Assembly: GCF_001685395.1 (NCBI RefSeq) | Contig: NZ_CP014167.1 | Location: 1,121,501 to 1,185,500, forward strand | Length of the DNA stretch: 64,000 nucleotides | From: Paenibacillus yonginensis | GTDB lineage: Bacteria; Bacillota; Bacilli; Paenibacillales; Paenibacillaceae | Direction of reading: 5' to 3' | Shown here: piece by piece, positions 34,845 through 42,680 of the stretch | Layout: the number at the start of each line of letters is the position of its first letter | How positions within the stretch are numbered: the stretch's first letter is position 1 | The notes under the pieces: generated by a model | The model's input: the letters and a program-made list of their open reading frames with translations, nothing else | What the model was told of the DNA's origin: nothing | Databases searched by the model: none | Position numbers and translations under genes: made by a program

Positions 34845-36389
34845 ATGATGCAAGTGTGGCTTTCGATCATTCTCGTTGTCGTCGCATTAATCTTTGGGTT
34901 CGGGATCGGATATTTTATCCGCAAATCTCTTGCAGAAGCTAAAATTTCCAGTGCAGAACATGCTGCGCTTCAGATCGTAGAAAACGCGAAGAAAGAAGCA
35001 GAAGCACTGAAGAAGGAAACGGTACTGGAAGCCAAGGATGAAATCCATAAGCTCCGGACCGAAGCTGATAAAGACATTCGTGAACGTCGGAATGAAGCCC
35101 AACGACAGGAAAGACGATTGTTGCAAAAAGAAGAGTCGCTGGATAAGAAAATTGAATCATTAGAACGCAAAGAAGAGCAAATGGTCGGCAAGGAGAAACG
35201 TATCGAAGAAACGCAGCAGCAGATTGAAATGCTGTACAAGAAACAGGTAGCTGAGCTGGAACGGATCTCCAACCTTACGATGGAAGATGCTCGCAGCATT
35301 ATCCTGAACAATGTGGAGCAGGAAGTTCGCCATGAGACAGCCCAGATGATCAAAGACATCGAGCAGCAGGCCAAAGAGGAAGCGGACAAGAAATCCCGTG
35401 AAATCATCACGCTCGCGATTCAGCGCTGCGCGGCTGATCATGTAGCCGAAACCACGGTATCTGTGGTAACATTGCCGAACGAAGAAATGAAAGGCCGGAT
35501 TATCGGTCGTGAGGGCCGCAACATCAGAGCCCTTGAAACGTTGACCGGTATTGATCTTATCATTGATGATACGCCGGAAGCGGTTATTTTGTCCGGATTT
35601 GATCCAATCCGCCGTGAGATTGCCCGCAATGCTCTTGAGAAGCTGGTTGCCGATGGACGGATCCATCCGGCCCGCATCGAAGAGATGGTGGAGAAATCCC
35701 GCCGCGAGGTAGACGAGCGGATTCGCGAATACGGCGAACAGGCAACGTTCGAGGTTGGTGTTCATGGTCTTCATCCGGATTTGATCAAAATCCTGGGACG
35801 TCTGAAGTTCCGGACAAGCTATGGCCAGAACGTGCTCAAGCATTCGATGGAAGTCGCTTATTTGGCCGGCCTTATGGCCGGAGAGCTTGGCGAAGACATC
35901 GTATTGGCCAAACGCGCAGGTCTGTTGCACGATATCGGCAAAGCGCTTGACCATGAGGTGGAAGGCTCCCACGTCGAGATCGGCGTAGAGCTTGCGAAGA
36001 AATACAAAGAGCATCCAGTGGTCATCAACAGTATCGCTTCCCACCATGGGGACGAAGAAGCGACCTCTGTGATTGCAATGCTTGTAGGCGCTGCTGACGC
36101 CTTGTCTGCAGCCCGTCCAGGAGCTCGCCGTGAAACGCTTGAAACGTATATCCGGCGGCTTGAGAAATTGGAGGAAATTTCCGAATCGTTTGAGGGCGTT
36201 GAGAAATCCTATGCAATCCAGGCTGGCCGTGAGGTACGGGTTATGGTGCAGCCGGAGAAGATCGACGACGCCGAAAGCTTCCGTCTTGCCCGCGACATTA
36301 CGAAGACGATTGAGAATGAACTGGATTATCCGGGACATATTAAGGTCACCGTTATTCGCGAAACACGAGCGGTTGAATACGCCAAGTAA
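34845..36389 (+). CDS. rny: ribonuclease Y
   Basis: RNase Y is the membrane-anchored endoribonuclease that starts decay of most mRNAs in Firmicutes. The 514-residue product has one N-terminal membrane helix (residues ~3-24), a long Glu/Lys/Arg-rich coiled coil (~30-200), a KH domain ([15 protein letters not shown] near 218) and an HD domain ([18 protein letters not shown] near 365). The ATG at 34845 has GGGGAGGTG at good spacing; a second ATG follows at 34848 and a GTG at 34836 lies inside the ribosome site. ymdB follows after a terminator, as in B. subtilis; ricA, encoding an RNase Y specificity factor, is 8 kb downstream. Confidence 0.97.
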   Translation: MMQVWLSIILVVVALIFGFGIGYFIRKSLAEAKISSAEHAALQIVENAKKEAEALKKETVLEAKDEIHKLRTEADKDIRERRNEAQRQERRLLQKEESLDKKIESLERKEEQMVGKEKRIEETQQQIEMLYKKQVAELERISNLTMEDARSIILNNVEQEVRHETAQMIKDIEQQAKEEADKKSREIITLAIQRCAADHVAETTVSVVTLPNEEMKGRIIGREGRNIRALETLTGIDLIIDDTPEAVILSGFDPIRREIARNALEKLVADGRIHPARIEEMVEKSRREVDERIREYGEQATFEVGVHGLHPDLIKILGRLKFRTSYGQNVLKHSMEVAYLAGLMAGELGEDIVLAKRAGLLHDIGKALDHEVEGSHVEIGVELAKKYKEHPVVINSIASHHGDEEATSVIAMLVGAADALSAARPGARRETLETYIRRLEKLEEISESFEGVEKSYAIQAGREVRVMVQPEKIDDAESFRLARDITKTIENELDYPGHIKVTVIRETRAVEYAK

Positions 36390-36400
36390 AGGAAATTGCC

Positions 36401-36434
36401 CAGGCGGCCCTTCAGGGCCGCCTGTTTCTTTTTT
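36401..36434 (+). terminator. terminator after rny
   Basis: Perfect stem CAGGCGGCCC/GGGCCGCCTG, TTCA loop, then TTTCTTTTTT. Confidence 0.92.
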
Positions 36435-36485
36435 GTAAAAGCAAACGGCTCTTAGCCAAATGGAGAATCAGAGGAGGACTTAACG

Positions 36486-37280
36486 TTGAAGGTGCTGTTT
36501 ATCGGAGACATCGTGGGGCAAACAGGACGCAAGGCACTTAAAGAAACGCTGCCTCAGCTCAAAAGCAAATACAACCCTGATATTATTATTGCGAACGGTG
36601 AAAATGCCGCTTCGGGAAGAGGGATTACGAAGTCGATAGCCAAGGATTTTTTTGAAATGGGCATTCATGGCTTGACCATGGGCAATCATACCTGGGATAA
36701 CAAGGAGATCTTTGAATTTATAGACGATGAGCCGCGGATGATCAGACCGGCCAATTATCCGCCGGGAACTCCAGGCAGAGGATATACGGTTATCAGGAAC
36801 GGCAATAAAGAGCTGGCGCTCATAAACCTGATGGGCCGTACCTTCCTGCCGCCGCTGGACTGCCCGTTCCGCGCAGCAGATGAAATTGTGGATCAGCTGA
36901 AGAAGAAACACAAGTTTATTTTTGTGGACTTCCATGCTGAAGCTACTTCAGAGAAAATTGCGATGGGCTGGCATCTGGACGGACGCGCCTCCGTAGTCGT
37001 AGGTACGCATACGCATGTGCAAAGCAATGACGACATCGTGCTGCCGGAAGGCACGGCTTATATTACCGATGTGGGTATGGTCGGCTCCAGAGAGGGCATC
37101 CTCGGCATGGAACGTGAAGCGGTGCTGCGCAAGTTCAAAACCCAGCTTCCTGTTCGTTTCCAGGTGTGCAATGGCAAATGGCAATTCCACGCTATTGTTG
37201 CCGATCTGGATGACCAGACTGGCAAAGCGAAGTCTATCCGCAAAATAAGGCTGCTCGAAGACGAATGGACGATGGATTAA
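36486..37280 (+). CDS. ymdB: YmdB family metallophosphoesterase
   Basis: YmdB is a binuclear metal phosphodiesterase that acts on 2',3'-cyclic nucleotides and influences biofilm versus motility in B. subtilis. The 264-residue product carries the metal ligands in GDIVGQTGR (residues 8-16), NGENAASGRG, MGNHTWDN, VDFHAEATSEK and GTHTHVQ. The TTG start follows AGAGGAGGACTTAACG. It stays linked to rny and spoVS, the order typical of spore formers. Confidence 0.94.
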   Translation: MKVLFIGDIVGQTGRKALKETLPQLKSKYNPDIIIANGENAASGRGITKSIAKDFFEMGIHGLTMGNHTWDNKEIFEFIDDEPRMIRPANYPPGTPGRGYTVIRNGNKELALINLMGRTFLPPLDCPFRAADEIVDQLKKKHKFIFVDFHAEATSEKIAMGWHLDGRASVVVGTHTHVQSNDDIVLPEGTAYITDVGMVGSREGILGMEREAVLRKFKTQLPVRFQVCNGKWQFHAIVADLDDQTGKAKSIRKIRLLEDEWTMD

Positions 37281-37341
37281 CAAGCCTGAGCGTGCTGTCA
37301 ACCGGGTGGCCAAGGGTGTTGCTTGACTAACCGGCTCTGTG

Positions 37342-37407
37342 GAGTCTATAGCCGTGAACTGTAGATTCACGGCGCTGGGACGGGGCAGTGAGCGGAGACT
37401 CTTTTTT
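37342..37407 (+). terminator. branched terminator after ymdB
   Basis: Outer stem GAGTCT/AGACTC followed by TTTTTT; inside it a perfect 8-bp hairpin GCCGTGAA/TTCACGGC and a smaller GC-rich hairpin, giving a three-way-junction shape. Confidence 0.65.
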
Positions 37408-37426
37408 ATCTGATCGCTTCCAAAAA

Positions 37427-37455
37427 GAAGGAATTATTCCAAATCTCCCGAATAT
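37427..37455 (+). promoter_or_regulatory. sigma-H promoter of spoVS
   Basis: -35 GAAGGAATT at 37427-37435 matches RnAGGAwWW exactly; the -10 CCCGAATAT at 37447-37455 matches RnnGAATww except its first base; spacing 11. spoVS of B. subtilis is sigma-H dependent. Confidence 0.7.
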
Positions 37456-37519
37456 GATCTAACAGATCATCTGTCAAGGTAGTGGAAACCAAACTATTAA
37501 TCACAGGGAGGTACTTACC

Positions 37520-37780
37520 ATGGAAGTATTAAAGGTTTCAGCAAAATCCAACCCCAACTCCGTTGCCGGTGCACTTGCGGGTGTGCTGAGAGAACGAGGC
37601 GCTGCTGAACTTCAGGCGATCGGTGCAGGTGCGCTTAATCAGGCCATCAAGGCGGTGGCCATTGCCCGTGGGTTTGTGGCTCCCAGCGGAGTCGATCTGA
37701 TTTGTGTCCCTGCTTTTACGGATATTGTGATAGACGGAGAAGACCGGACAGCCATCAAGCTGATTGTGGAGCCGAGATGA
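37520..37780 (+). CDS. spoVS: stage V sporulation protein S
   Basis: SpoVS is a small Alba-like protein that affects septation and coat/cortex stages of sporulation. The 86-residue product, MEVLKVSAKSNPNSVAGALA onward, contains QAIGAGALNQAIKAVAIARGF and is nearly invariant in spore formers. The ATG follows ACAGGGAGGTACTTACC. A sigma-H-type promoter and a following terminator make it a single-gene unit. Confidence 0.97.
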   Translation: MEVLKVSAKSNPNSVAGALAGVLRERGAAELQAIGAGALNQAIKAVAIARGFVAPSGVDLICVPAFTDIVIDGEDRTAIKLIVEPR

Positions 37781-37793
37781 AACCTTTTTAATC

Positions 37794-37824
37794 AACCTGT
37801 TTGCCGGGGGCAGACAGGTTTTTT
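37794..37824 (+). terminator. terminator after spoVS
   Basis: Stem AACCTGTtTGCC/GGCAgACAGGTT, 3-nt loop, then TTTTTT. Confidence 0.9.
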
Positions 37825-37908
37825 GCATTTTCAACTATAATTTTTACTATAATGGAACTTAACACCGCTGGATGAGGGAGAGTTCAACCTGAATTTTGAT
37901 GAAGGGTA

Positions 37909-38883
37909 GTGAAGGGATTGAAGTGGGGAATTATTGATTTTCATTGTGATGCCTTAAGCAAGCTGCAGGAGAACCCTAACATTCGGTTTGAGGAGGATGA
38001 GAGGCTGGATGTATCAGCCAAGAAACTTCGGCAGGGCGGAGTGGGCCTGCAGTGTTTTGCCGTATTCATCGACGATGAACAGGAGAAAGCCCGGATTGGG
38101 CGGGTGCTGGAGCAGATCAGCTTATACCGCACGGAGGTGGAGAAAGCCGGAATTCCGCTGATAACAAGCCGGCAGGAGCTGGCTTCCTTAAACGCCGCCG
38201 GAGGGGGAACCGGGGGGATGCTTTCACTGGAGGGCGCGCATGGACTTGAGGGCAACCTGAAATATGTGCAGAATTGCTATGATCTTGGCGTGCGGTTTCT
38301 GGGCATTACATGGAACCATGCCAACTGGGCTGCGGACGGCATTATGGAGCCGCGGGGCGGCGGCTTTACACAGAAGGGCCTTGAACTGATCAAGCTGTGC
38401 CATGAGCTGGGCATTATTTTGGATGTGTCCCATTTGTCGCTTAAAGGATTCTGGGAGCTGACCGAAGCGGCGGAGAAGGCCGGCAAGCCGTTTATCGCCT
38501 CGCATTCCAACAGCATTAACATTTGCGATCATCCGCGGAACCTGTCCGATGAGCAGATACGGACGATAGTCCGTCTCGGCGGAAGAATCGGCCTGACCTT
38601 TGTGCCTCCATTCGTCAAAGCTTCCGGTCCCGTCAAAATGACCGACCTTCTTCCGCATCTGGAGCATATGTGTTCCCTCGGGGCCGAAAATCATCTCATG
38701 TTTGGATCGGACTTCGACGGCATCGACGAACATATTGAAGGTTTGGAAAATGCCGCCTGCTACGTCAAATGGAAAGAGCTGCTGCTCAAATACTACGCAG
38801 AGCCGCTCGTAGACAAGTGGCTGAGCCTCAATGCGATGCGGTTTTTGCAAACCTGGCTCCCAGCAACAAAGAAAGCGCTTTAA
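37909..38883 (+). CDS. M19 family membrane dipeptidase homologue
   Basis: A 324-residue zinc-dependent dipeptidase of the renal dipeptidase family (amidohydrolase TIM barrel). Visible ligands are IIDFHCDALSKL near residue 8, the bridging Glu in LSLEGAHGLEG, ILDVSHLS, SHSNS and GSDFDGID. There is no signal peptide, so it acts in the cytoplasm, perhaps on D-amino-acid or cell-wall dipeptides. The GTG at 37909 follows GAAGGGTA; a TTG at 37918 is an alternative. It lies between spoVS and korAB; a forespore or vegetative role cannot be told apart. Confidence 0.88.
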   Translation: MKGLKWGIIDFHCDALSKLQENPNIRFEEDERLDVSAKKLRQGGVGLQCFAVFIDDEQEKARIGRVLEQISLYRTEVEKAGIPLITSRQELASLNAAGGGTGGMLSLEGAHGLEGNLKYVQNCYDLGVRFLGITWNHANWAADGIMEPRGGGFTQKGLELIKLCHELGIILDVSHLSLKGFWELTEAAEKAGKPFIASHSNSINICDHPRNLSDEQIRTIVRLGGRIGLTFVPPFVKASGPVKMTDLLPHLEHMCSLGAENHLMFGSDFDGIDEHIEGLENAACYVKWKELLLKYYAEPLVDKWLSLNAMRFLQTWLPATKKAL

Positions 38884-38935
38884 TCTATAACGAACCGAGA
38901 ACGGTTTAATCGAAAACTACTATATGAATTAGGCG

Positions 38936-38949
38936 CGAAAACGCTTGCT
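38936..38949 (+). promoter_or_regulatory. possible cre (CcpA) site upstream of korA
   Basis: CGAAAACGCTTGCT matches the cre consensus TGWAANCGNTNWCA at 11 of 14 positions. About 150 bases before korA. Weak by itself. Confidence 0.3.
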
Positions 38950-38982
38950 TTTTACACCCCGCCGACATAAAATTGACATGAT

Positions 38983-39002
38983 TATGAAACAGATATTTCA
39001 TA
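38983..39002 (+). promoter_or_regulatory. inverted repeat upstream of korA
   Basis: Perfect dyad TATGAAA-CAGATA-TTTCATA, starting four bases after a perfect TTGACA (38973-38978). It could be an operator. No good -10 is found at 17 bases from that TTGACA, so the promoter is uncertain. Confidence 0.4.
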
Positions 39003-39101
39003 TTTTGGAGGGGGATGACCCCTCAGCAGCCTTGATTTTTGTGAAATAGTCATGCACTTATTAAATTCTTCTGATGCGATACGATTAAAGGGGTGGGCGG
39101 T

Positions 39102-40889
39102 TTGATTAGTCAATTGTCATGGAAAATCGGCGGGCAGCAGGGTGAAGGCGTAGAAAGTACGGATCGGATTTTTTCAACAGCTTTGAATCGTTTGGGGTAT
39201 TATTTGTACGGCTACAGACATTTTTCATCCCGTATCAAAGGCGGACATACCAACAACAAGATCAGAATCAGCACCAGTCCGATCCGGGCCATTTCCGATG
39301 ACTTGGACATTTTGGTGGCTTTCGACCAAGAAAGCATCGACCTCAATGCCCATGAGCTTTGTCAGGACGGGGTTATTGTGGCGGACGCCAAATTCAATCC
39401 AACCGTTCCTGATGGCAGCAGCGCCAAGCTGTTTGCAGTTCCTATTACAGCTATTGCAGAAGAACTTGGCACTTCCTTAATGAAAAACATGGTTGCTTCC
39501 GGAGCATCCTGGGCACTGCTCGGATTGCCGCTGGAGGTATTCAATAAAGCGGTTGAAGAAGAATTCGGCCGCAAAGGCCAAGCGATCGTCGACAAGAACG
39601 TTGAAGCGGTCAAACGCGGCGCCGAATACGTGCTTGAGCTGGCTGGCGGTCCGCTGGAGCGCTTCCAGCTGGAGCCGGCTGACGGCAAAGAGAAATTGTT
39701 TATGATCGGCAACGATGCCATCGGCCTTGGCGCCGTTGCGGCGGGCTGCCGGATCATGAGCGCGTATCCGATTACGCCCGCTTCGGAAATCATGGAATAC
39801 CTGATCAAGAAGCTTCCGAAGTTTGGCGGCACCGTCGTGCAAACCGAAGACGAAATTGCAGCGATTACGATGGCGATTGGCGCCAACTATGCCGGGGTAA
39901 GAACGATGACGGCTTCCGCAGGTCCTGGTTTGTCCTTGATGATGGAAGCAATCGGCCTTGCGGGCATGACGGAAACGCCGGTTGTCATTGTTGACACTCA
40001 GCGCGGTGGACCGTCAACCGGTCTTCCGACCAAGCAGGAGCAGAGTGATATCAATGCGCTGATCTACGGCACGCATGGTGAAATTCCGAAGATTGTACTT
40101 GCACCAAGCTCGATCGAAGAATGTTTCTATGATACGATCCAGGCCTTTAATTTGGCTGAAAAATATCAAGTGCCGGTTATTCTGGCGACCGACCTGCAGC
40201 TTTCGCTTGGCAAGCAGTCTTGTGAGCTGCTTGATTACAGCAAAATCAAAATCGATCGCGGCGCGCTGGTGGAGGAAACGCCAGAACGTGAAGACGGCAG
40301 CTTGTTCAAACGTTATGAGCTGACCAACAGCGGCGTATCGCCGCGGATTATTCCAGGCAAGAAAAACGGCATTCATCACGTAACCGGCGTTGAGCATGAC
40401 GAATCCGGCCGGCCATCTGAAAGCCCGGTGAACCGCCAGAATATGATGGATAAACGCCTTCGGAAGCTGGACGGCATTCAAGTCGACAATCCGATTCATG
40501 TACAGGCTCCGCACGAGAATCCGGACCTGTTGATTATCGGCATGGGTTCGACCGGCGGCACAATCGACCAAGCTCGCGTAAGACTGGAAGAAGACGGCAT
40601 TACTACGAATCATATTACCGTTCGTTTGATGCACCCGTTCCCGGTTAATGAAATCACACCTTATCTGGAGAAAGCAAAAAAAGTGATTGTTCTCGAAAAT
40701 AACGCAACCGGACAACTAGCCGGACTGATCAAGCTGAATGTCGGCTTCCGCGACAAAATCGTGAACATGCTCAAATATGACGGCACACCGTTCCTGCCGT
40801 CCGAAGTGTACAGCAAATGTTTGAAGGTCAATGAACAGTCAGCAGCAGAGAAACAAAGCGGGGAGTTGGTTAAAAATGGCAACTTTTAA
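39102..40889 (+). CDS. korA: 2-oxoacid:acceptor oxidoreductase, alpha subunit
   Basis: KorA with KorB oxidises a 2-oxoacid (often 2-oxoglutarate or pyruvate) with CoA and passes electrons to ferredoxin. The 595-residue product is a gamma-alpha fusion: an N-terminal gamma domain (GGQQGEGVEST near residue 10, SSRIKGGHTNNKIRIS), then the alpha pyrimidine domain from ~190 (GNDAIGLGAVAAGCRIMSAYP, QTEDEIAAITMAIGANYAG, TASAGPGLSLMMEAIGLAGM). The TTG at 39102 has AAAGGGG at 7 bases; a GTG at 39093 falls inside that site. It overlaps korB by 14 bases. The subunit pair lacks an extra ferredoxin-like delta subunit here. Confidence 0.92.
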   Translation: MISQLSWKIGGQQGEGVESTDRIFSTALNRLGYYLYGYRHFSSRIKGGHTNNKIRISTSPIRAISDDLDILVAFDQESIDLNAHELCQDGVIVADAKFNPTVPDGSSAKLFAVPITAIAEELGTSLMKNMVASGASWALLGLPLEVFNKAVEEEFGRKGQAIVDKNVEAVKRGAEYVLELAGGPLERFQLEPADGKEKLFMIGNDAIGLGAVAAGCRIMSAYPITPASEIMEYLIKKLPKFGGTVVQTEDEIAAITMAIGANYAGVRTMTASAGPGLSLMMEAIGLAGMTETPVVIVDTQRGGPSTGLPTKQEQSDINALIYGTHGEIPKIVLAPSSIEECFYDTIQAFNLAEKYQVPVILATDLQLSLGKQSCELLDYSKIKIDRGALVEETPEREDGSLFKRYELTNSGVSPRIIPGKKNGIHHVTGVEHDESGRPSESPVNRQNMMDKRLRKLDGIQVDNPIHVQAPHENPDLLIIGMGSTGGTIDQARVRLEEDGITTNHITVRLMHPFPVNEITPYLEKAKKVIVLENNATGQLAGLIKLNVGFRDKIVNMLKYDGTPFLPSEVYSKCLKVNEQSAAEKQSGELVKNGNF

Positions 40890-41742
40890 AGAATTCCGCA
40901 ACAACGTCAAGCCGAACTGGTGTCCCGGCTGCGGAGACTTCTCCGTACAGGCGGCTATCCAGCGTGCAGCAGCGAATGTCGGACTCGAGCCTGAGCAGCT
41001 GGCAGTCATTTCGGGAATCGGATGCTCCGGCCGGATTTCCGGTTACATCAACGCTTACGGCCTGCATGGCATCCATGGCCGTGCTCTTCCGATCGCCCAA
41101 GGCGTTAAGCTGGCGAACCGCGATCTGACGGTTATCGCCTCCGGCGGCGACGGCGACGGCTTTGCTATCGGGATGGGGCATACGATTCATGCGATCCGCC
41201 GCAACATCAATATCACTTACATCGTTATGGATAACCAGATTTACGGCCTGACGAAAGGCCAAACCTCCCCGCGCAGCGCAGAGGGCTTCAAAACAAAAAG
41301 CACCCCTGAAGGTTCGATTGAATCGGCGCTGTCACCGCTGGAGCTGGCTTTGTCCTCCGGAGCCACGTTTGTGGCCCAGTCGTTCTCAAGCGACCTCAAG
41401 CAGCTGACCGCTTTGATCGAGGAAGGCATCAAACACGAAGGTTTCTCTTTAATCAACGTCTTCAGCCCTTGCGTTACTTTCAATAAAGTAAACACTTACG
41501 ACTGGTTTAAAGAGAACATCACCAATTTGGATACGGTAGAAGGTTATGATTCCAGCAACCGCATCCAAGCCATGACCAAACTGATGGAAACGGGAGGGCT
41601 GCTGACAGGGCTCATTTATCAGAATAAGGAACGGAAGAGCTACGAGGACCTCGTTCCGGGCTTCCGCCAAGAGCCGCTTGCAGCTCAAAACCCGGAAATT
41701 ACCGCCGAAGAGTTTGATAAACTGGTGGCGGAGTTTAAATAA
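40876..41742 (+). CDS. korB: 2-oxoacid:acceptor oxidoreductase, beta subunit
   Basis: The thiamine-diphosphate subunit. The 288-residue product starts MATFKEFRNNVKPNWCPGCG and shows the cysteine pair CPGCGD near residue 16, the TPP motif ASGGDGDGFAIGMGHTI (~92-108) and the metal loop MDNQIYGLTKGQTSP. The ATG at 40876 is preferred; it lies inside the korA end, so translation is coupled. The cysteines CPGC and a downstream Cys-rich segment could hold the 4Fe-4S cluster. The substrate cannot be told from sequence by eye. Confidence 0.93.
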   Translation: MATFKEFRNNVKPNWCPGCGDFSVQAAIQRAAANVGLEPEQLAVISGIGCSGRISGYINAYGLHGIHGRALPIAQGVKLANRDLTVIASGGDGDGFAIGMGHTIHAIRRNINITYIVMDNQIYGLTKGQTSPRSAEGFKTKSTPEGSIESALSPLELALSSGATFVAQSFSSDLKQLTALIEEGIKHEGFSLINVFSPCVTFNKVNTYDWFKENITNLDTVEGYDSSNRIQAMTKLMETGGLLTGLIYQNKERKSYEDLVPGFRQEPLAAQNPEITAEEFDKLVAEFK

Positions 41743-41783
41743 GAATATCGGGTTGGTTGATTAAAACCTAACCAAATTGTCAC

Positions 41784-41815
41784 AAGGCACCCGAAGCGGG
41801 TGCCTTTGCCTTTTG
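41784..41815 (+). terminator. terminator after korB
   Basis: Stem AAGGCACCCG/CGGGTGCCTT with a 3-nt loop, then TGCCTTTTG; the T tract is interrupted. Confidence 0.65.
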
Positions 41816-41833
41816 TGTCGAAAGATGTATAAT
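41806..41833 (+). promoter_or_regulatory. promoter of pduL
   Basis: TTGCCT at 41806-41811 and TATAAT at 41828-41833, spacing 16. The -35 overlaps the 3' end of the korB terminator. Confidence 0.5.
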
Positions 41834-41858
41834 GGGTAAGGATGTTTTTTGTTGTGAA

Positions 41859-41884
41859 AAAAAGTACAGTAAAAAAGTACAGTA
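41859..41884 (+). repeat. 13-bp tandem duplication before pduL
   Basis: Two perfect adjacent copies of AAAAAGTACAGTA (41859-41871 and 41872-41884), abutting the ribosome site AGTAGGAGTG. Confidence 0.9.
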
Positions 41885-41899
41885 GGAGTGAACCCCACC

Positions 41900-42472
41900 A
41901 TGAGTAAAATCGTATCTGTTGGCGTTTCCGGACGTCATGTCCACTTGACTCAGGAACATATTGAAATGTTGTTCGGCGAAGGTTATCAGCTGACTGAATT
42001 CAAACCTTTGTCCCAGCCCGGCCAATTTGCTGCAAATGAACAAGTTGCCGTGGTTGGACCTAAAGGCGAATTCGCTAAAGTCCGGATCCTTGGACCAGCC
42101 CGTCCTGCTTCCCAGGTTGAAATTTCCCGTACCGACTCCTTTGCAATCGGCGTACCTGCTCCGGTTCGTGAATCCGGCAACATTGAAGGTACCCCAGGCA
42201 TTAAAATTAAAGGGCCAAAAGGTGAAATTGAACTGGATAAAGGAGTAATCGTGGCAGCTCGTCATATTCATTTCCATACTTCCGATGCCGCTAAATGGGG
42301 GATTGCGGACAAGCAGCTGCTTAAAGTGCGTGTAGGCGGCGAACGCGGCGTTGTGTTCGAGAACGTAATTGCCCGTGTTTCCGATTCTTTTGCCCTCGAT
42401 ATGCACATTGATACGGACGAAGCAAATGCAGCCGGCGTCAAAAACGGCGACAGCGCTGAAATCGTAGAATAA
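41900..42472 (+). CDS. pduL: PduL-type phosphate acyltransferase
   Basis: PduL converts acyl-CoA and phosphate to acyl phosphate; free-standing members can act as phosphotransacetylases. The 190-residue product has the two zinc-binding repeats VSGRHVHLTQEH (near residue 9) and AARHIHFHTSDA (near 116) and the phosphate Arg region of the family. There is no N-terminal encapsulation peptide and no microcompartment gene nearby. The ATG at 41900 has AGTAGGAGTGA about 9 bases upstream; a GTG at 41888 is too close to that site. Directly after korAB, it could use the acyl-CoA that KorAB makes. Confidence 0.92.
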   Translation: MSKIVSVGVSGRHVHLTQEHIEMLFGEGYQLTEFKPLSQPGQFAANEQVAVVGPKGEFAKVRILGPARPASQVEISRTDSFAIGVPAPVRESGNIEGTPGIKIKGPKGEIELDKGVIVAARHIHFHTSDAAKWGIADKQLLKVRVGGERGVVFENVIARVSDSFALDMHIDTDEANAAGVKNGDSAEIVE

Positions 42473-42494
42473 AAGCGTTAAATGGTCTGATAAA

Positions 42495-42530
42495 CAGCAG
42501 CTCCGGAATTTTTCCGGGCTGCTGTTTTTG
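42495..42530 (+). terminator. terminator after pduL
   Basis: Stem CAGCAGCtCCGG/CCGGgCTGCTG, 5-nt loop, then TTTTTG. Confidence 0.92.
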
Positions 42531-42603
42531 TTTTTTACAAAACGCCTGCAAAGACAGGATATGGATAAACACGGTGATGCGGCTAGAAATAGCAGTCCGT
42601 GCA

Positions 42604-42612
42604 TGTTATAAT
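42604..42612 (+). promoter_or_regulatory. extended -10 promoter of miaB
   Basis: TGT-TATAAT at 42604-42612, about 70 bases before the start; the -35 region (TAGAAA at 17 bases) is poor. Confidence 0.5.
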
Positions 42613-42680
42613 TTGATGTAATGCATTTTTAAATAATTGTCCCGCGGGGATAAAGATAGACAGTAAGGAGTGAGCCGTTA

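Noticed and set aside
35160-36338. A 392-codon minus-strand frame opposite rny
   Set aside because: Antisense shadow of the conserved coiled-coil and HD domain; no ribosome site.
39035-39060. TTGTGAAATAGTCATGC upstream of korA as a Rex or FNR site
   Set aside because: Only one half-site matches; the second half deviates too much.
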